Notes: a model not told the origin generated them from the sequence alone. Positions 34,536-44,385 are shown, numbered from the stretch's first letter. The stretch: DNA of 64,000 nucleotides from Shimia sediminis (GCF_003990645.1 NZ_RYZK01000005.1:186001-250000), one strand, 5' to 3'. Numbers and translations: made by a program.

Positions 34536-36272
34536 ATGAAGCGACAAAACCAGCAACATGCCGGATCCGGCGAATTGATCGAGGCACGCCGCGAAAGCCG
34601 TGGTCTTTACTGGGCGGTGGGGCTGTTCAGCTTTGTGGCCAACATTCTGATGCTCACGGGCCCGCTTTACATGTTGCAGGTCTATGACCGTGTGTTGGGC
34701 AGCCGGTCGCTGGAGACCCTGTTGGCACTGTCGCTGCTGGTGGTGTTTCTTTATGGCATCATGGGGTTGCTCGATTATGCCCGCGGGCGCGTCATGGGGC
34801 GGGTTGCCGCGCGGTTTCAGTCCCGGCTGGAACGCCGGGTTTTCGACGCGGTCCTGAAAAGCTCTTCCACACGGCCCAGCCCCGAGGCCCGCACCGGTCA
34901 GAAAGACCTGGGGGCGGTGCAGCAGCTGATGGCCTCTCCGGTGCTGATGGCAGTCTTTGACCTGCCCTGGACTCCGGTTTTCCTGGTTGGCATCTCATTG
35001 TTCCACCCCTGGCTGGGGATGCTTGCGGTTGCCGGTGGCGCCGTGCTGGTGGTGTTTACCATCCTCAACCGAACCCTGTCGAAACGCCCCTTGGAAGAGG
35101 CCGCGATGCGTGCCCACGGGGCTGATATCATGGGGGAACAGATCCGCTCGGAATCCGAGATGGTGCGCGCCATGGGCATGCAGGGGGCGGCCTTTGATCG
35201 GTGGCAGGCCGCCCGACACAAGGCGCTGACGCGTCAGGTTCAGGCCAGCGACCTGACCGGCAGCTTCGGCGCTTTGACCAAGACGTTCCGGCTGATGCTG
35301 CAATCGGCGATGCTGGGGCTTGGGGCCTATCTGGTGCTGCAGAACGAAATGACCCCCGGCGCGATGATCGCAGGGTCGATCCTGTTGGGCCGCGCATTGG
35401 CCCCGATCGAACTGGCCATCGGGCAATGGGCCCTTGTGCAACGCGCGGCGCAGGGGTGGCGAAACCTTGGGGTTTTGCTGAGCGAGGTTCCTCCGGAAGA
35501 GCCCCGCACGCAGCTCCCGGTACCCAAGGCGCGGCTGGAGGCGCAGCAGGTCACCGTGGTGCCGCCGGGCGATGCACAGGCTGCGCTACGCATGGTGAGT
35601 TTCGTGGTCGAACCGGGTCAGGCCGTCGGTGTGATCGGGGCCTCGGGGGCGGGTAAATCCACCTTGGCCCGCGCCATCACCGGGGTCTGGCGCCCCGCAG
35701 GTGGCACAGTAAGGCTCGATGGGGCGACGCTCGATCAATACGACCCGGACAAACTGGGCGACTACATCGGCTATCTGCCACAGCGCATTCAGCTGTTTGA
35801 CGGCACCATTGCCGATAACATCGCCCGCCTGTCGCAGGAACCAGATTCGGAAAAAGTGGTGGCCGCCGCCAAAAAGGCAGCTGCCCACGACATGATCGTC
35901 AAGCTGCCGGATGGCTATGACACCCGCGTCACGACCAATGGCGGGCGGTTGTCGGGCGGGCAGATCCAGCGCATTGGTCTTGCTCGTGCCATGTATTCCG
36001 ATCCGGCGATCCTGGTGCTGGACGAGCCCAACTCGAACCTCGACAACGATGGCTCGGTGGCCCTGAACGCGGCCATTCGCGCCATGAAGTCCGAAGGTAA
36101 GTCGGTGCTGATCATGGCCCACCGCCCTGCGGCCATTCAGGAATGCGACATGCTTCTGGTGCTGGATGGCGGTGCGGCCCGCAAATTCGGCCCTCGCGAC
36201 GAGGTGCTGAAGGAAATGGTGCAGAATCACAAGGAAATCCAGGCCTCGACCGGCGCAGGAGGTGTAAGATGA
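34536..36272 (+). CDS. type I secretion permease/ATPase, PrtD type
   Basis: Inner-membrane ABC exporter, 578 residues from ATG 34536 (AGGACA upstream); the frame is open to 34464. The membrane domain (about 20-300) is followed by the ATPase domain with Walker A GASGAGKST (about 369), signature LSGGQIQR, Walker B ILVLDEPN and His-loop MAHRP. It has no C39 or C39-like N-terminal domain, so it fits the PrtD/AprD class exporting RTX proteases or S-layer-like proteins. Coupled by ATGA to the HlyD-family gene. No substrate gene or tolC is in the window. Confidence 0.92.
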   Translation: MKRQNQQHAGSGELIEARRESRGLYWAVGLFSFVANILMLTGPLYMLQVYDRVLGSRSLETLLALSLLVVFLYGIMGLLDYARGRVMGRVAARFQSRLERRVFDAVLKSSSTRPSPEARTGQKDLGAVQQLMASPVLMAVFDLPWTPVFLVGISLFHPWLGMLAVAGGAVLVVFTILNRTLSKRPLEEAAMRAHGADIMGEQIRSESEMVRAMGMQGAAFDRWQAARHKALTRQVQASDLTGSFGALTKTFRLMLQSAMLGLGAYLVLQNEMTPGAMIAGSILLGRALAPIELAIGQWALVQRAAQGWRNLGVLLSEVPPEEPRTQLPVPKARLEAQQVTVVPPGDAQAALRMVSFVVEPGQAVGVIGASGAGKSTLARAITGVWRPAGGTVRLDGATLDQYDPDKLGDYIGYLPQRIQLFDGTIADNIARLSQEPDSEKVVAAAKKAAAHDMIVKLPDGYDTRVTTNGGRLSGGQIQRIGLARAMYSDPAILVLDEPNSNLDNDGSVALNAAIRAMKSEGKSVLIMAHRPAAIQECDMLLVLDGGAARKFGPRDEVLKEMVQNHKEIQASTGAGGVR

Positions 36273-37579
36273 GCAGCCCCCAAAGCCCAAACTGGTCAGC
36301 CCGCGCGCCGCTTTTGATTGGCATGGTCTCACTTGTCATCCTGATAGGCGGTTTTGGCACCTGGGCGACCATGACGGAAATCTCAGGCGCCATCATTGCC
36401 ACTGGAAGAATCGAGGTCGACAGCAACCGGCAGGTCGTACAGCACCCGGACGGGGGCGTGGTCAAAGAGATTCTCGTGGACGAAGGCGATCTGGTTAAGG
36501 TCGGTCAAACCCTGATCCGTTTGGATTCGACCCTTCTGGCGTCAAATTTGGTGATTGCCGAAGGGCAACTGTTCGAGATGATGGCCCGCCGTGGGCGGCT
36601 CGAAGCGGAACGCGACGGAGGCGAGGCCGTCACCTATGATCCAGAGCTTGTGGCCGCGGCACAGGATAACCCGGAAGTCGCCGAAATCATCGCCGGACAG
36701 TCGCGCCTGTTCCATGCCCGCGTCGAGAGCCTGTCGCGCGAAGTTGAACAGATGCAGAAGCGGCGCGGCCAGATTCAGGATCAGATTGTCGGCATCGAAG
36801 CCCAGCGACAGGCATTGACCACCCAGCTGGCACTGATCGTGCACGAGTTGGAGGATCAGCAGACGCTGTTGGAAAAGGGCCTGGCTCAGGCCAGCCGCGT
36901 GTTGGCCCTGCGCCGTGAAGAGGCGAGCCTGAGCGGGCGCACCGGTGAGCTGGCCGCCGCCAAGGCCCAGGCCGAAGGGCGTATCACGGAGATTGAGATC
37001 GAGATCATCAAACTGGGCACCCACCGCCGTGAAGAGGCGATCTCGCGGTTGCGCGACCTGCAGTACAACGAATTGGAACTGGCCGAACAGCGCCGCGCCA
37101 TGCAGGAACGACTGTCGCGGCTGGACATAGATGCGCCCGTGTCTGGCGTGGTCTATGGCCTGCAGGTGTTTGCCGAACGCTCGGTGATAAGGCCCGCAGA
37201 TCCGGTTCTTTTCCTTGTGCCACAAGACCGTCCATTGGTGATTGCCACCCAGGTGCCCACTATTCACGTTGACCAGGTTTTTGCCGGTCAGACCGTTTCG
37301 CTGCGGTTCTCGGCGCTGGATCAACGCGAAACACCAGAGCTTTTTGGCCGCGTCATGACCGTCTCTCCGGATGCGTTTCAGGACGAAAACACTGGTGCCT
37401 CTTACTATCGCGCCGAGATCGCTCTGGGCGAAGGAGAGGTCGCCAAGCTGCCCGAGGGCGTGGTGCTGATCCCCGGCATGCCGGTTGAGGCCTATCTCAA
37501 GACCAGTGACCGCAGCCCGCTGGCCTATCTTGTGAAACCCTTTGCCGATTACTTCACCAAAGCCTTCCGCGAAGGCTAA
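36269..37579 (+). CDS. type I secretion periplasmic adaptor, HlyD/PrtE type
   Basis: Membrane fusion protein linking the ABC exporter to the outer-membrane channel. 436 residues from ATG 36269, which overlaps the exporter stop by ATGA. One N-terminal membrane helix (LLIGMVSLVILIGGFGTWA), a lipoyl half-motif (GGVVKEILVDEGDLVKVGQ), a long coiled coil (about 130-290, rich in Glu, Arg, Gln, Leu), and the second lipoyl half plus beta-barrel (IDAPVSGVVYGLQVF). The earlier in-frame ATG lies inside the exporter gene. Confidence 0.92.
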   Translation: MSSPQSPNWSARAPLLIGMVSLVILIGGFGTWATMTEISGAIIATGRIEVDSNRQVVQHPDGGVVKEILVDEGDLVKVGQTLIRLDSTLLASNLVIAEGQLFEMMARRGRLEAERDGGEAVTYDPELVAAAQDNPEVAEIIAGQSRLFHARVESLSREVEQMQKRRGQIQDQIVGIEAQRQALTTQLALIVHELEDQQTLLEKGLAQASRVLALRREEASLSGRTGELAAAKAQAEGRITEIEIEIIKLGTHRREEAISRLRDLQYNELELAEQRRAMQERLSRLDIDAPVSGVVYGLQVFAERSVIRPADPVLFLVPQDRPLVIATQVPTIHVDQVFAGQTVSLRFSALDQRETPELFGRVMTVSPDAFQDENTGASYYRAEIALGEGEVAKLPEGVVLIPGMPVEAYLKTSDRSPLAYLVKPFADYFTKAFREG

Positions 37580-37661
37580 GCGGGCAGTGCAAATAGGGGC
37601 TTTTCACCGGCGCAAAGGCGCACTAGCGTCGCCGCGAAAACCAATTCAGGGAGACTGAACA

Positions 37662-38123
37662 ATGAGCGGATTCGAAGCAAAGCTGGCCGAGCTGGGTGTG
37701 ACCCTGCCAGATGCCCCTGCCCCGGCAGCCAACTATGTGCCCCACGTCAAGGTCGGCGACATCGTGTACGTGTCCGGCCAGATCTCGATGAACGCGGATG
37801 GATTCATTGTCGGCAAGCTGGGTGATGACATGGAAACCGACGCAGGCGCGGCCGCGGCCCGGACCTGCGCCATCGGTCTTCTGGCGCAGGTGAAAGCCGC
37901 CTGTGGTGGTGATCTGGATCGTCTTGTGCGTGTGGTCAAGCTGACCGGTTTCGTGAATTCGACCGGCGACTATGGCGATCAGCCTAAGGTGATCAATGGC
38001 GCCTCGGACTTCCTGGTGGAAGCCTTGGGCGATGCCGGTCGCCACTCTCGTTCCGCAGTCTCTGCCGCCTCCTTGCCCTTTGGCGTGGCGGTTGAGATCG
38101 AAGGCATTTTCCAGGTCAAGTAA
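37662..38123 (+). CDS. RidA-family protein
   Basis: 153 residues, YjgF/YER057c/UK114 superfamily. The fold pattern VGDIVYVSGQ and the C-terminal RSAVSAASLPFGVAVEIEG with the ligand-binding Arg (GRHSR) are present. Canonical RidA hydrolyses reactive enamine/imine intermediates; this longer form belongs to a related subgroup, so the exact reaction is open. It is 6 nt from the next gene. The ribosome site GGGAGA precedes ATG. Confidence 0.9.
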   Translation: MSGFEAKLAELGVTLPDAPAPAANYVPHVKVGDIVYVSGQISMNADGFIVGKLGDDMETDAGAAAARTCAIGLLAQVKAACGGDLDRLVRVVKLTGFVNSTGDYGDQPKVINGASDFLVEALGDAGRHSRSAVSAASLPFGVAVEIEGIFQVK

Positions 38124-38129
38124 ACCTAT

Positions 38130-38891
38130 ATGCTGCCCTCTTCCTTTTTGTCCGTGCCTCTGGCGCATCGGGCCCTGCATGACGTGGCCGATGGGCGTCC
38201 CGAAAACAGCCGCGCGGCTATCCGCGCGGCCATGGACGCCGGCTATGGCATCGAGATTGACCTGCAACTGTCCAAGGACGGACAGGCCATGGTGTTCCAT
38301 GACTACATGCTGGATCGGCTGACGCATGAACGCGGCCCGGTGCGGGGACGCACGGCTGCCGAGTTGGGCCAGATCGTTTTGGACGGAGGGAACGAGGGCA
38401 TTCCCACCTTTGCCGAAGTGCTGGATTTGGTGGCGGGTCGGGTGCCGCTGCTGGTGGAACTCAAGGATCAGGATGGAGCGATGGGTGACAACCTCGGGCC
38501 GCTGGAAGAAGCCTCAGCCGCCGCTGTGCAGAACTATGAAGGACCGCTGGCCTTTATGTCTTTCAACCCCAACAGCGTTGCGCGGCTCGCGTGCCTTGCG
38601 CCGGATGTGCCGCGTGGCCTTGTCACCGATGGCTACAAGGCTGAAAATTGGGCACTGCTGCCGGAAAACACCCGCACGCACCTGCGCGACATTCCGGATT
38701 TCGATCGCACCGGTGCGTGTTTCATCAGCCATGGCGTCAACGACCTGAACCGCCCCCGCGTGGCCGAGATCAAGGCCACGGGCGCGCCGATCCTGTGCTG
38801 GACCGTACGCTCGCCCGAACAAGAGGCAGAGGCGCGCAGGATTGCCGATAACATCACCTTTGAAGGCTACCTCGCTGCGTTTACGGCTTGA
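38130..38891 (+). CDS. ugpQ: glycerophosphodiester phosphodiesterase
   Basis: Cytosolic GDPD, 253 residues, hydrolysing glycerophosphodiesters to glycerol-3-phosphate and an alcohol. Catalytic and metal residues in APLAHRALHD-type start (LAHRALHDV), GIEIDLQLSKDG and FHDYMLDRLT. No signal peptide, which fits the cytoplasmic UgpQ class. It probably forms an operon with ridA upstream and the COG3146 gene downstream. Confidence 0.92.
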   Translation: MLPSSFLSVPLAHRALHDVADGRPENSRAAIRAAMDAGYGIEIDLQLSKDGQAMVFHDYMLDRLTHERGPVRGRTAAELGQIVLDGGNEGIPTFAEVLDLVAGRVPLLVELKDQDGAMGDNLGPLEEASAAAVQNYEGPLAFMSFNPNSVARLACLAPDVPRGLVTDGYKAENWALLPENTRTHLRDIPDFDRTGACFISHGVNDLNRPRVAEIKATGAPILCWTVRSPEQEAEARRIADNITFEGYLAAFTA

Positions 38892-38939
38892 TCCTTGTCC
38901 AGCGCACGCCAAATATGACAGGGCGGACAGGAGAACAGC

Positions 38940-40127
38940 ATGGACGGCGCGAGCATCGAAATTGAACTGCACCGCAGTCTGGACTCGATCGGCAAGGCCA
39001 CGTGGGATGCCTGTGCCTGCCCTGAGACCGCCGCAGGGGACCGCCCGATCGACCCCTTCACCACCTATCGCTTTCTGAAAGCCATCGAGGACAGCGGCTC
39101 GGTTGGCCCCGGCTCGGGCTGGCAACCGCAATACCTGAGTGCGCGGACGGATGGCGACACCATCGCGGTGATGCCACTCTATGCCAAGGGTCACAGTCAG
39201 GGTGAGTATGTCTTTGACTACAGCTGGGCCCACGCCTACGAGCGCGCGGGCGGGCGCTATTATCCGAAACTGCAGGCCGCCGTGCCCTTTACACCGGTCA
39301 CCGGGCGCAGATTTCTGACCCGGCCGGGGTTCGAGGTGATGGGCATCAACGCATTGATCCAGGGCGCGGTTCAGATTGCCTCTGACAACCAGCTGTCCTC
39401 ACTGCACCTGACATTCTGTGCTGAGGACGAAGCCATCGCAGGGCAGCAAATGGGCCTGATGCACCGCACCGGTCAGCAGTTTCACTGGCTGAACGAGGGA
39501 TACGACAGTTTTGATGGTTTCCTGACCACGCTGTCTTCGCGCAAGCGCAAGAACATCCGCAAGGAACGGGAGCGGGCGCATGGTTTCGGCGGCGAGATCG
39601 TCGCGCTGACGGGCAACGACATCCGCCCCGAACACTGGGACGCCATGTGGATGTTCTATCAGGACACCGGGGCGCGCAAATGGGGCACGCCCTATCTGGA
39701 GCGCGCATTCTTCGACATTGCCCATGAGACTCTGCGCGACGACATTCTGCTGATCTTTGCCCTGCGTGACGGCATGCCGGTGGCGGGCGCGATGAACATG
39801 ATTGGCCAAGAGGCGCTTTTTGGCCGGTATTGGGGCTGCATCGAGGATCATCCCTGCCTGCATTTCGAACTGTGCTACTATCAGGCCATGGATTGGGCCA
39901 TTTCACACGGGCTGGCGCGGGTCGAGGCCGGAGCGCAGGGCGAACACAAGCTGGCGCGTGGCTATCTGCCGGTGACAACCCATTCCCTGCACTGGATCGC
40001 TGATCCGGGCTTTGCAGATGCGGTCGCGCGGTTCGTGCATGCCGAACGCGAAGCGGTGGCGGAAGAGATCGAAGTGTTGACGTCGTACGGCCCGTTTCGC
40101 AAGGACAACAGGGAGGATCACGATTGA
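38940..40127 (+). CDS. COG3146 / FemAB-like acyltransferase-fold protein
   Basis: 395 residues. Matches the DUF482/COG3146 family (predicted acyltransferase with GNAT/FemAB fold): [42 protein letters not shown], and GRYWGC ... HFELCYYQ. Sometimes named peptidoglycan biosynthesis protein, but the substrate is unproven. Cytoplasmic. It overlaps phhB by 4 nt. Confidence 0.87.
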   Translation: MDGASIEIELHRSLDSIGKATWDACACPETAAGDRPIDPFTTYRFLKAIEDSGSVGPGSGWQPQYLSARTDGDTIAVMPLYAKGHSQGEYVFDYSWAHAYERAGGRYYPKLQAAVPFTPVTGRRFLTRPGFEVMGINALIQGAVQIASDNQLSSLHLTFCAEDEAIAGQQMGLMHRTGQQFHWLNEGYDSFDGFLTTLSSRKRKNIRKERERAHGFGGEIVALTGNDIRPEHWDAMWMFYQDTGARKWGTPYLERAFFDIAHETLRDDILLIFALRDGMPVAGAMNMIGQEALFGRYWGCIEDHPCLHFELCYYQAMDWAISHGLARVEAGAQGEHKLARGYLPVTTHSLHWIADPGFADAVARFVHAEREAVAEEIEVLTSYGPFRKDNREDHD

Positions 40128-40414
40128 CCGAGAAACTCAGCGCCGCCGCAAGAGACGCCGTGCTCGGACCTCTGTTCGAAAGCGGCTGGTCCATGGTCGA
40201 AGCGCGTGATGCGATCCACAAAACCTATCGCTTTGGCAGCTTTGTCGAGGCGTTCGGCTGGATGACGCGCGCCGCACTCTGGGCCGAGAAATGGAACCAC
40301 CACCCGGAATGGAGCAATGTCTACAACCGCGTGGATGTGGTGCTGACGACGCATGACGTCGATGGCCTGAGCGCACTGGATGCCAAGCTCGCGCGCAAAC
40401 TCGACAGTCTTTGA
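40124..40414 (+). CDS. phhB: 4a-hydroxytetrahydrobiopterin dehydratase (PCD/DCoH)
   Basis: Recycles pterin cofactor after aromatic amino acid hydroxylation. 96 residues. The active-site pattern [19 protein letters not shown] with the two His and the Pro-Glu-Trp is complete. Start is TTG 40124, just after GGGAGG, overlapping the TGA of the gene before. No phenylalanine hydroxylase gene is seen in the window, and many bacteria keep PCD without it (molybdopterin work has been suggested). Confidence 0.92.
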   Translation: MTEKLSAAARDAVLGPLFESGWSMVEARDAIHKTYRFGSFVEAFGWMTRAALWAEKWNHHPEWSNVYNRVDVVLTTHDVDGLSALDAKLARKLDSL

Positions 40415-40439
40415 AAAGTGGGCGGGTCTAAAACGCAAA

Positions 40440-40472
40440 ACGGACCGGAAACATGTCTGTATCCCGGTCCGT
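40440..40472. terminator. bidirectional terminator between phhB and peroxiredoxin
   Basis: Stem ACGGACCGG / CCGGTCCGT (40440-40448 / 40464-40472) around a 15-nt loop, with TTTTGCGTTTT on the minus-strand side and CGTTGTTC on the plus. Lies between convergent stops. Confidence 0.7.
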
Positions 40473-40495
40473 CGTTGTTCTGGGTGTAGCCGTCT

Positions 40496-40984
40496 TCAGA
40501 GCGCGTCAAGCAGGGTTTCACCCCCAGTCAGATCGCAGACTCCTTTTTCAACTTCTTCCTGTAACCAGGTCACGGTGCCGTCTTCGACAATCGCCGCGAA
40601 ACGACGGGTGCGGTCAACAAAGCCAATCGCCTCAACCGAGAAATCCAGCCCCATCGCCTTGGTCAGCGACCCATCGGGATCAGTCATCATGGTGACCCCG
40701 GCTTCGCTCGCGCCGGTGGCCTTGTCCCAGGCGTCCATCACGAAGGGATCGTTCACTGCCATACAGATGATCTCATCCACGCCTTTGGCCTTTAGCGCAT
40801 CGACATTGCGCATGAAGCTCGGCAAATGCGCCATGGAACAGGTCGAGGTAAACGCTCCCGGCAGGCCAAACAGCGCGACCTTGCGCCCCTTAGTCAGCTC
40901 AGCCACGTTGACAGGGGTCGGAACTCCGTCGTTAAGGTGCATAAAAACGCCGTCAGGCAGCTTTTGACCTACGTTAATTGTCAT
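40496..40984 (-). CDS. Prx5-type peroxiredoxin
   Basis: Thiol peroxidase reducing H2O2 and alkyl hydroperoxides. 162 residues from ATG 40984. Peroxidatic Cys49 in GAFTSTCSMAHLP; the upstream in-frame start at 41080 would run back into the ferredoxin-reductase promoter. The glutaredoxin-fused form is not seen. Divergent from the ferredoxin reductase with an 87-nt gap. Confidence 0.93.
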   Translation of the reverse strand: MTINVGQKLPDGVFMHLNDGVPTPVNVAELTKGRKVALFGLPGAFTSTCSMAHLPSFMRNVDALKAKGVDEIICMAVNDPFVMDAWDKATGASEAGVTMMTDPDGSLTKAMGLDFSVEAIGFVDRTRRFAAIVEDGTVTWLQEEVEKGVCDLTGGETLLDAL

Positions 40985-41071
40985 GTTAATCATCTCACTG
41001 ATTGCCTTATCTGGACTCGTCGATATAGGGTCCAGCGAAGAATGGACAATGACTAATATCGGGAGGGTTGC

Positions 41072-42280
41072 ATGACCCACGTTGTTGTGATCGGAGCGGG
41101 CCAGGCGGGCTCATCCTTGGTGGCGAAATTGCGCAATGGCGGTTTCGAAGGGCAGATTACGCTGATTGGCGAGGAACCTGTGCCGCCTTACCAGCGCCCC
41201 CCCCTCTCCAAGAAGTACCTGCTGGGCGACATGGATCTTGAGCGTCTGTTCCTGCGCCCCGAGGCGTTTTATGGCGACAACGACATCACCATGCGGCTGA
41301 GTGAAAAGGTCACCGCAATTGATACCAGCGCCAAGACCGTCACTGCGGACGGCGAGACCCTGTCTTATGACGAACTGGTCCTGACCACCGGCTCGGCGCC
41401 ACGCTATTTGCCTGCCGCCATCGGGGGTGCGCTGGACGGCGTTTTTGTGGTGCGTGACCTCAAGGACGTCGACGGGATGGCGCCTGAGTTCACCGAAGGC
41501 AAGCGCGTGCTGATCGTCGGCGGTGGGTACATCGGTCTCGAGGCCGCCGCCGTGGCCGCATCACGCGGCCTGAACGTGACCCTTGTCGAGATGGCCGACC
41601 GCATCCTGCAACGGGTCGCAGCACCCGAGACCAGCGATTACTTCCGCACCCTGCACCAATCCCATGGCGTCAACATCATCGAGGGTGTCGGCCTCGACCA
41701 CCTGACCGGCGACGGGCACGTCACCGGTGCAAAGCTGACCGATGGCTCTCAGATGGACCTGGATTTTGTCATCGTGGGTGTCGGCATCATGCCAGGCACC
41801 GCCCTGGCCGAAGCTGCCGGGATCGCGCTGGACAACGGCATCAGGACCGACGCTCAGGGCCGCACCTCTGCCCCGAATGTCTGGGCAGCGGGGGACTGTG
41901 CGTCCTTCCCCTACAAAGACGGGCGCATTCGGTTGGAAAGCGTGCCCAACGCCATCGATCAGGCCGAATGCGTGGCTGAAAACATCATGGGCGCGGGCAA
42001 GGACTATGTGGCCAAACCGTGGTTCTGGTCGGATCAGTATGACGTGAAACTGCAGATTGCGGGCCTCAACACCGGCTATGACACCGTGGTCACGCGTCAG
42101 GGAGACCAAGGCTCCGTGTCGTTCTGGTACTATCAGGGCGACACATTGCTGGCGGTCGATGCCATGAACGCGCCGCGCGACTACATGATCGGCAAGCGCC
42201 TGATCGAAGGCGGCAAATCGCCCGCACCCGCGGCGATTGCCGACCCCGAAACCGACATGAAAGCCCTGATGCGCCTGTGA
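41072..42280 (+). CDS. FAD-dependent ferredoxin (rhodocoxin/putidaredoxin-type) reductase
   Basis: 402 residues. FAD-binding VVVIGAGQAGSSLVAKL, NAD-binding VLIVGGGYIGLEAAA, and the second FAD motif VWAAGDCASF, with a C-terminal reductase domain. Transfers electrons from NADH to a 2Fe-2S ferredoxin feeding a P450 or dioxygenase. The P450 at the window start is a possible client, but it is 40 kb away. Its stop overlaps the rsmD start (GTGA). Confidence 0.92.
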   Translation: MTHVVVIGAGQAGSSLVAKLRNGGFEGQITLIGEEPVPPYQRPPLSKKYLLGDMDLERLFLRPEAFYGDNDITMRLSEKVTAIDTSAKTVTADGETLSYDELVLTTGSAPRYLPAAIGGALDGVFVVRDLKDVDGMAPEFTEGKRVLIVGGGYIGLEAAAVAASRGLNVTLVEMADRILQRVAAPETSDYFRTLHQSHGVNIIEGVGLDHLTGDGHVTGAKLTDGSQMDLDFVIVGVGIMPGTALAEAAGIALDNGIRTDAQGRTSAPNVWAAGDCASFPYKDGRIRLESVPNAIDQAECVAENIMGAGKDYVAKPWFWSDQYDVKLQIAGLNTGYDTVVTRQGDQGSVSFWYYQGDTLLAVDAMNAPRDYMIGKRLIEGGKSPAPAAIADPETDMKALMRL

Positions 42281-42837
42281 GGATCATCGCCGGACAGTTT
42301 CGGGGCACGGCCCTGACCAGCGTGGGCAAGGGCGACGCGGGCGCGCACCTGCGCCCCACCACCGACCGTGTGCGCGAAAGCCTGTTCAACGTTCTGATGG
42401 GTGGCAGGTTTGGCGATCCGATCACCGATGCGGTGGTTCTGGACCTGTTTGCGGGCACTGGCGCGCTGGGGCTTGAGGCGCTGTCGCGGGGGGCGTCCCA
42501 TGTGACCTTTGTCGACGATGGCCGCAAGGCCACCAGCCTGATCCGCGAAAACATCCGCCTTACCCGCAGCAAGGCGGCAACCCGTATCATCACGCGCGAC
42601 GCCACGCGCCTGCCGCCTTGCGACAGCGACCCGGCAACCCTGATCTTCCTCGACCCGCCCTACGGCAAATCCATGGGCCAAAAGGCGCTGGACAGCGCGC
42701 ACCACCAAGGCTGGATCGCGCCCGACGCCCTGATCGTCTGGGAGGAAAACGCAGCCCAACAGCCCCCGACCGGCTTCACGCTGCTGGACACCCGGAAATA
42801 CGGCGATACGCATGTCACTATTGTTGAGCCTGCGTAA
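42277..42837 (+). CDS. rsmD: 16S rRNA (guanine966-N2)-methyltransferase
   Basis: 186 residues. The start is GTG, giving the standard MRIIAGQFRG. SAM-binding VVLDLFAGTGALGLEALSRGA and catalytic DPPYGKSMG (NPPY-type) are present. Translationally coupled to the ferredoxin reductase by a GTGA overlap, an odd partnership with no evident functional link. A double-hairpin repeat follows 6 nt after the stop. Confidence 0.93.
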   Translation: MRIIAGQFRGTALTSVGKGDAGAHLRPTTDRVRESLFNVLMGGRFGDPITDAVVLDLFAGTGALGLEALSRGASHVTFVDDGRKATSLIRENIRLTRSKAATRIITRDATRLPPCDSDPATLIFLDPPYGKSMGQKALDSAHHQGWIAPDALIVWEENAAQQPPTGFTLLDTRKYGDTHVTIVEPA

Positions 42838-42842
42838 CATCA

Positions 42843-42909
42843 GGCTTCATCTTGCCAAAAATACTCCGGGGTGAATTGGCCCCATGGGGCCAAGAGGGGC
42901 AGCGCCCCT
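42843..42909 (-). repeat. double-hairpin intergenic repeat, copy A
   Basis: Core GCTTCATCTTGCCAAAAATA begins at 42844; hairpin 1 is the perfect palindrome TTGGCCCC-AT-GGGGCCAA (42876-42893); hairpin 2 is AGGGGC-AGC-GCCCCT (42895-42909). Placed between convergent rsmD and map, with the hairpins 10 nt from the map stop. Read from map, the order is hairpin 2, hairpin 1, then TATTTTT. Confidence 0.9.
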
Positions 42910-42918
42910 TATCCCCGC

Positions 42919-43752
42919 TTATCCCCAGGTCGGGTGAAATTTGCCCGATGGCGAAAGCGTAAAGATCTCAACCCCGTCCGCCGTCACGCCCACCGAATGC
43001 TCAAACTGTGCACTCAGCGATTTGTCACGGGTCACCGCGGTCCAGTCATCCGCCAGCACTTTGGTTTCCGGACGGCCCAGGTTCACCATCGGCTCGATGG
43101 TAAAGAACATGCCCTCTTCCAGCACAGCGCCGGTGCCCGGGCGACCATAGTGCAGCACGTTGGGCGGCGAGTGGAACACACGGCCCAGCCCATGACCGCA
43201 GAAATCGCGCACAACGGACATGCGATTGCCTTCCACAAAGGTCTGGATGGCGTGGCCAATATCGCCAAAGGTGTTGCCGGGTTTCACCGCCTCGATGCCC
43301 TTCATCAGGGAATCATGCGTCACCTGGATCAGACGTTCGGCCTTGCGACCCAGTTTGCCCGCCACATACATGCGGCTGGTGTCGCCGTACCACCCATCGA
43401 CAATCACGGTGACGTCGATGTTCAGGATGTCGCCATCCTTGAGCTTCTTGTCGCCGGGAATGCCGTGACACACAACGTGGTTCACGCTGATACAGCTGGC
43501 GTGTTTGTAACCGCGATAGCCGATGGTGGCCGAGGTCGCACCGGCGTCATCCACCTTGGCCTCGATCAGCCGGTCCAGCTCGCCGGTGGTCTGACCGGGA
43601 AAGACATGCTCGGCAATCTCGTCAAGAATGCGCGCGGCCAGATCACCAGCCTTGTGCATGCCCGCGAAATCCGCGTCTTCATAGATCCTGATCCCATCGC
43701 GGGTCTGGCGGCCTTTGCCCATCATCTTGAGCCTGCTCCATAGAAACTTCAT
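42919..43752 (-). CDS. map: methionine aminopeptidase, type I
   Basis: Removes the initiator Met. 277 residues, normal. Metal ligands are visible as Asp (NIDVTVIV), Asp (GDTSRM), His (CGHGLG), Glu (TIEPM) and Glu (QFEHS). The N-terminal MKFLWSRLKM extension precedes the catalytic domain; ATG 43725 or 43722 are shorter choices. Ends next to repeat copy A. Confidence 0.96.
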   Translation of the reverse strand: MKFLWSRLKMMGKGRQTRDGIRIYEDADFAGMHKAGDLAARILDEIAEHVFPGQTTGELDRLIEAKVDDAGATSATIGYRGYKHASCISVNHVVCHGIPGDKKLKDGDILNIDVTVIVDGWYGDTSRMYVAGKLGRKAERLIQVTHDSLMKGIEAVKPGNTFGDIGHAIQTFVEGNRMSVVRDFCGHGLGRVFHSPPNVLHYGRPGTGAVLEEGMFFTIEPMVNLGRPETKVLADDWTAVTRDKSLSAQFEHSVGVTADGVEIFTLSPSGKFHPTWG

Positions 43753-43800
43753 TGACCGCTATTTAAGCCCCTTTTGCGCCAAGGACCAGAGGGCAAGGGA

Positions 43801-44385
43801 TCACAGGTCACGGATCCAGAATTGCAGCGGTTTGGCAGTCTCTTCTGATTGGTCAATGTCTTTCCAGCGGAACGCAGCCACCACACCGGGCAGGGGCGCG
43901 TAGCCCCGTTTTTGCCAGAACGGGTCCAGCGGCGCATAATGCGCAGGCCGCAAAGGATGGTCTACGGGGCGCACCACTCCACAAAAGGCAGCTTTCTGAA
44001 ACCCATGAGCACGGGCATGGGCCTCGCGACGATCAAAAAAGGCATGCCCAATCCCCTGCCCTCGATAGGTGGGCAGCAAAACGGACTCGGCGCAACAAAA
44101 GATGGTGTCAAGCACCAGACCGGTCCCGGCAAAGGCGGCCCCAAAATCCTCGGCGTGATCGGCCAGCGGCGCTCCGGTCGCCGCCCCGATCAGACGGTCA
44201 CCATCAAACGCCCCGACCAGGACCGCCCTGTCGCTGTCGCGGTAGGTCTGGAGATAGTCCCTCTCATAGGCCAGATCGCCGTCATAGAGATAGGGAAAGG
44301 CGCGGAACACCTCAATACGCAGCTTTGCCACGTCATCAAGGGCCGCATCCAGCGCCTCTCCCGTGAGAACGCGGGTCTCGGTCAT
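43801..44385 (-). CDS. GNAT-family acetyltransferase
   Basis: 194 residues from ATG 44385, which overlaps the stop of the SnoaL-like gene (ATGA). The acetyl-CoA loop appears as LPTYRGQGIGHAFFDRREAHA. Acceptor unknown. An in-frame start at 44403 lies inside the upstream gene and is less likely. Confidence 0.88.
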   Translation of the reverse strand: MTETRVLTGEALDAALDDVAKLRIEVFRAFPYLYDGDLAYERDYLQTYRDSDRAVLVGAFDGDRLIGAATGAPLADHAEDFGAAFAGTGLVLDTIFCCAESVLLPTYRGQGIGHAFFDRREAHARAHGFQKAAFCGVVRPVDHPLRPAHYAPLDPFWQKRGYAPLPGVVAAFRWKDIDQSEETAKPLQFWIRDL

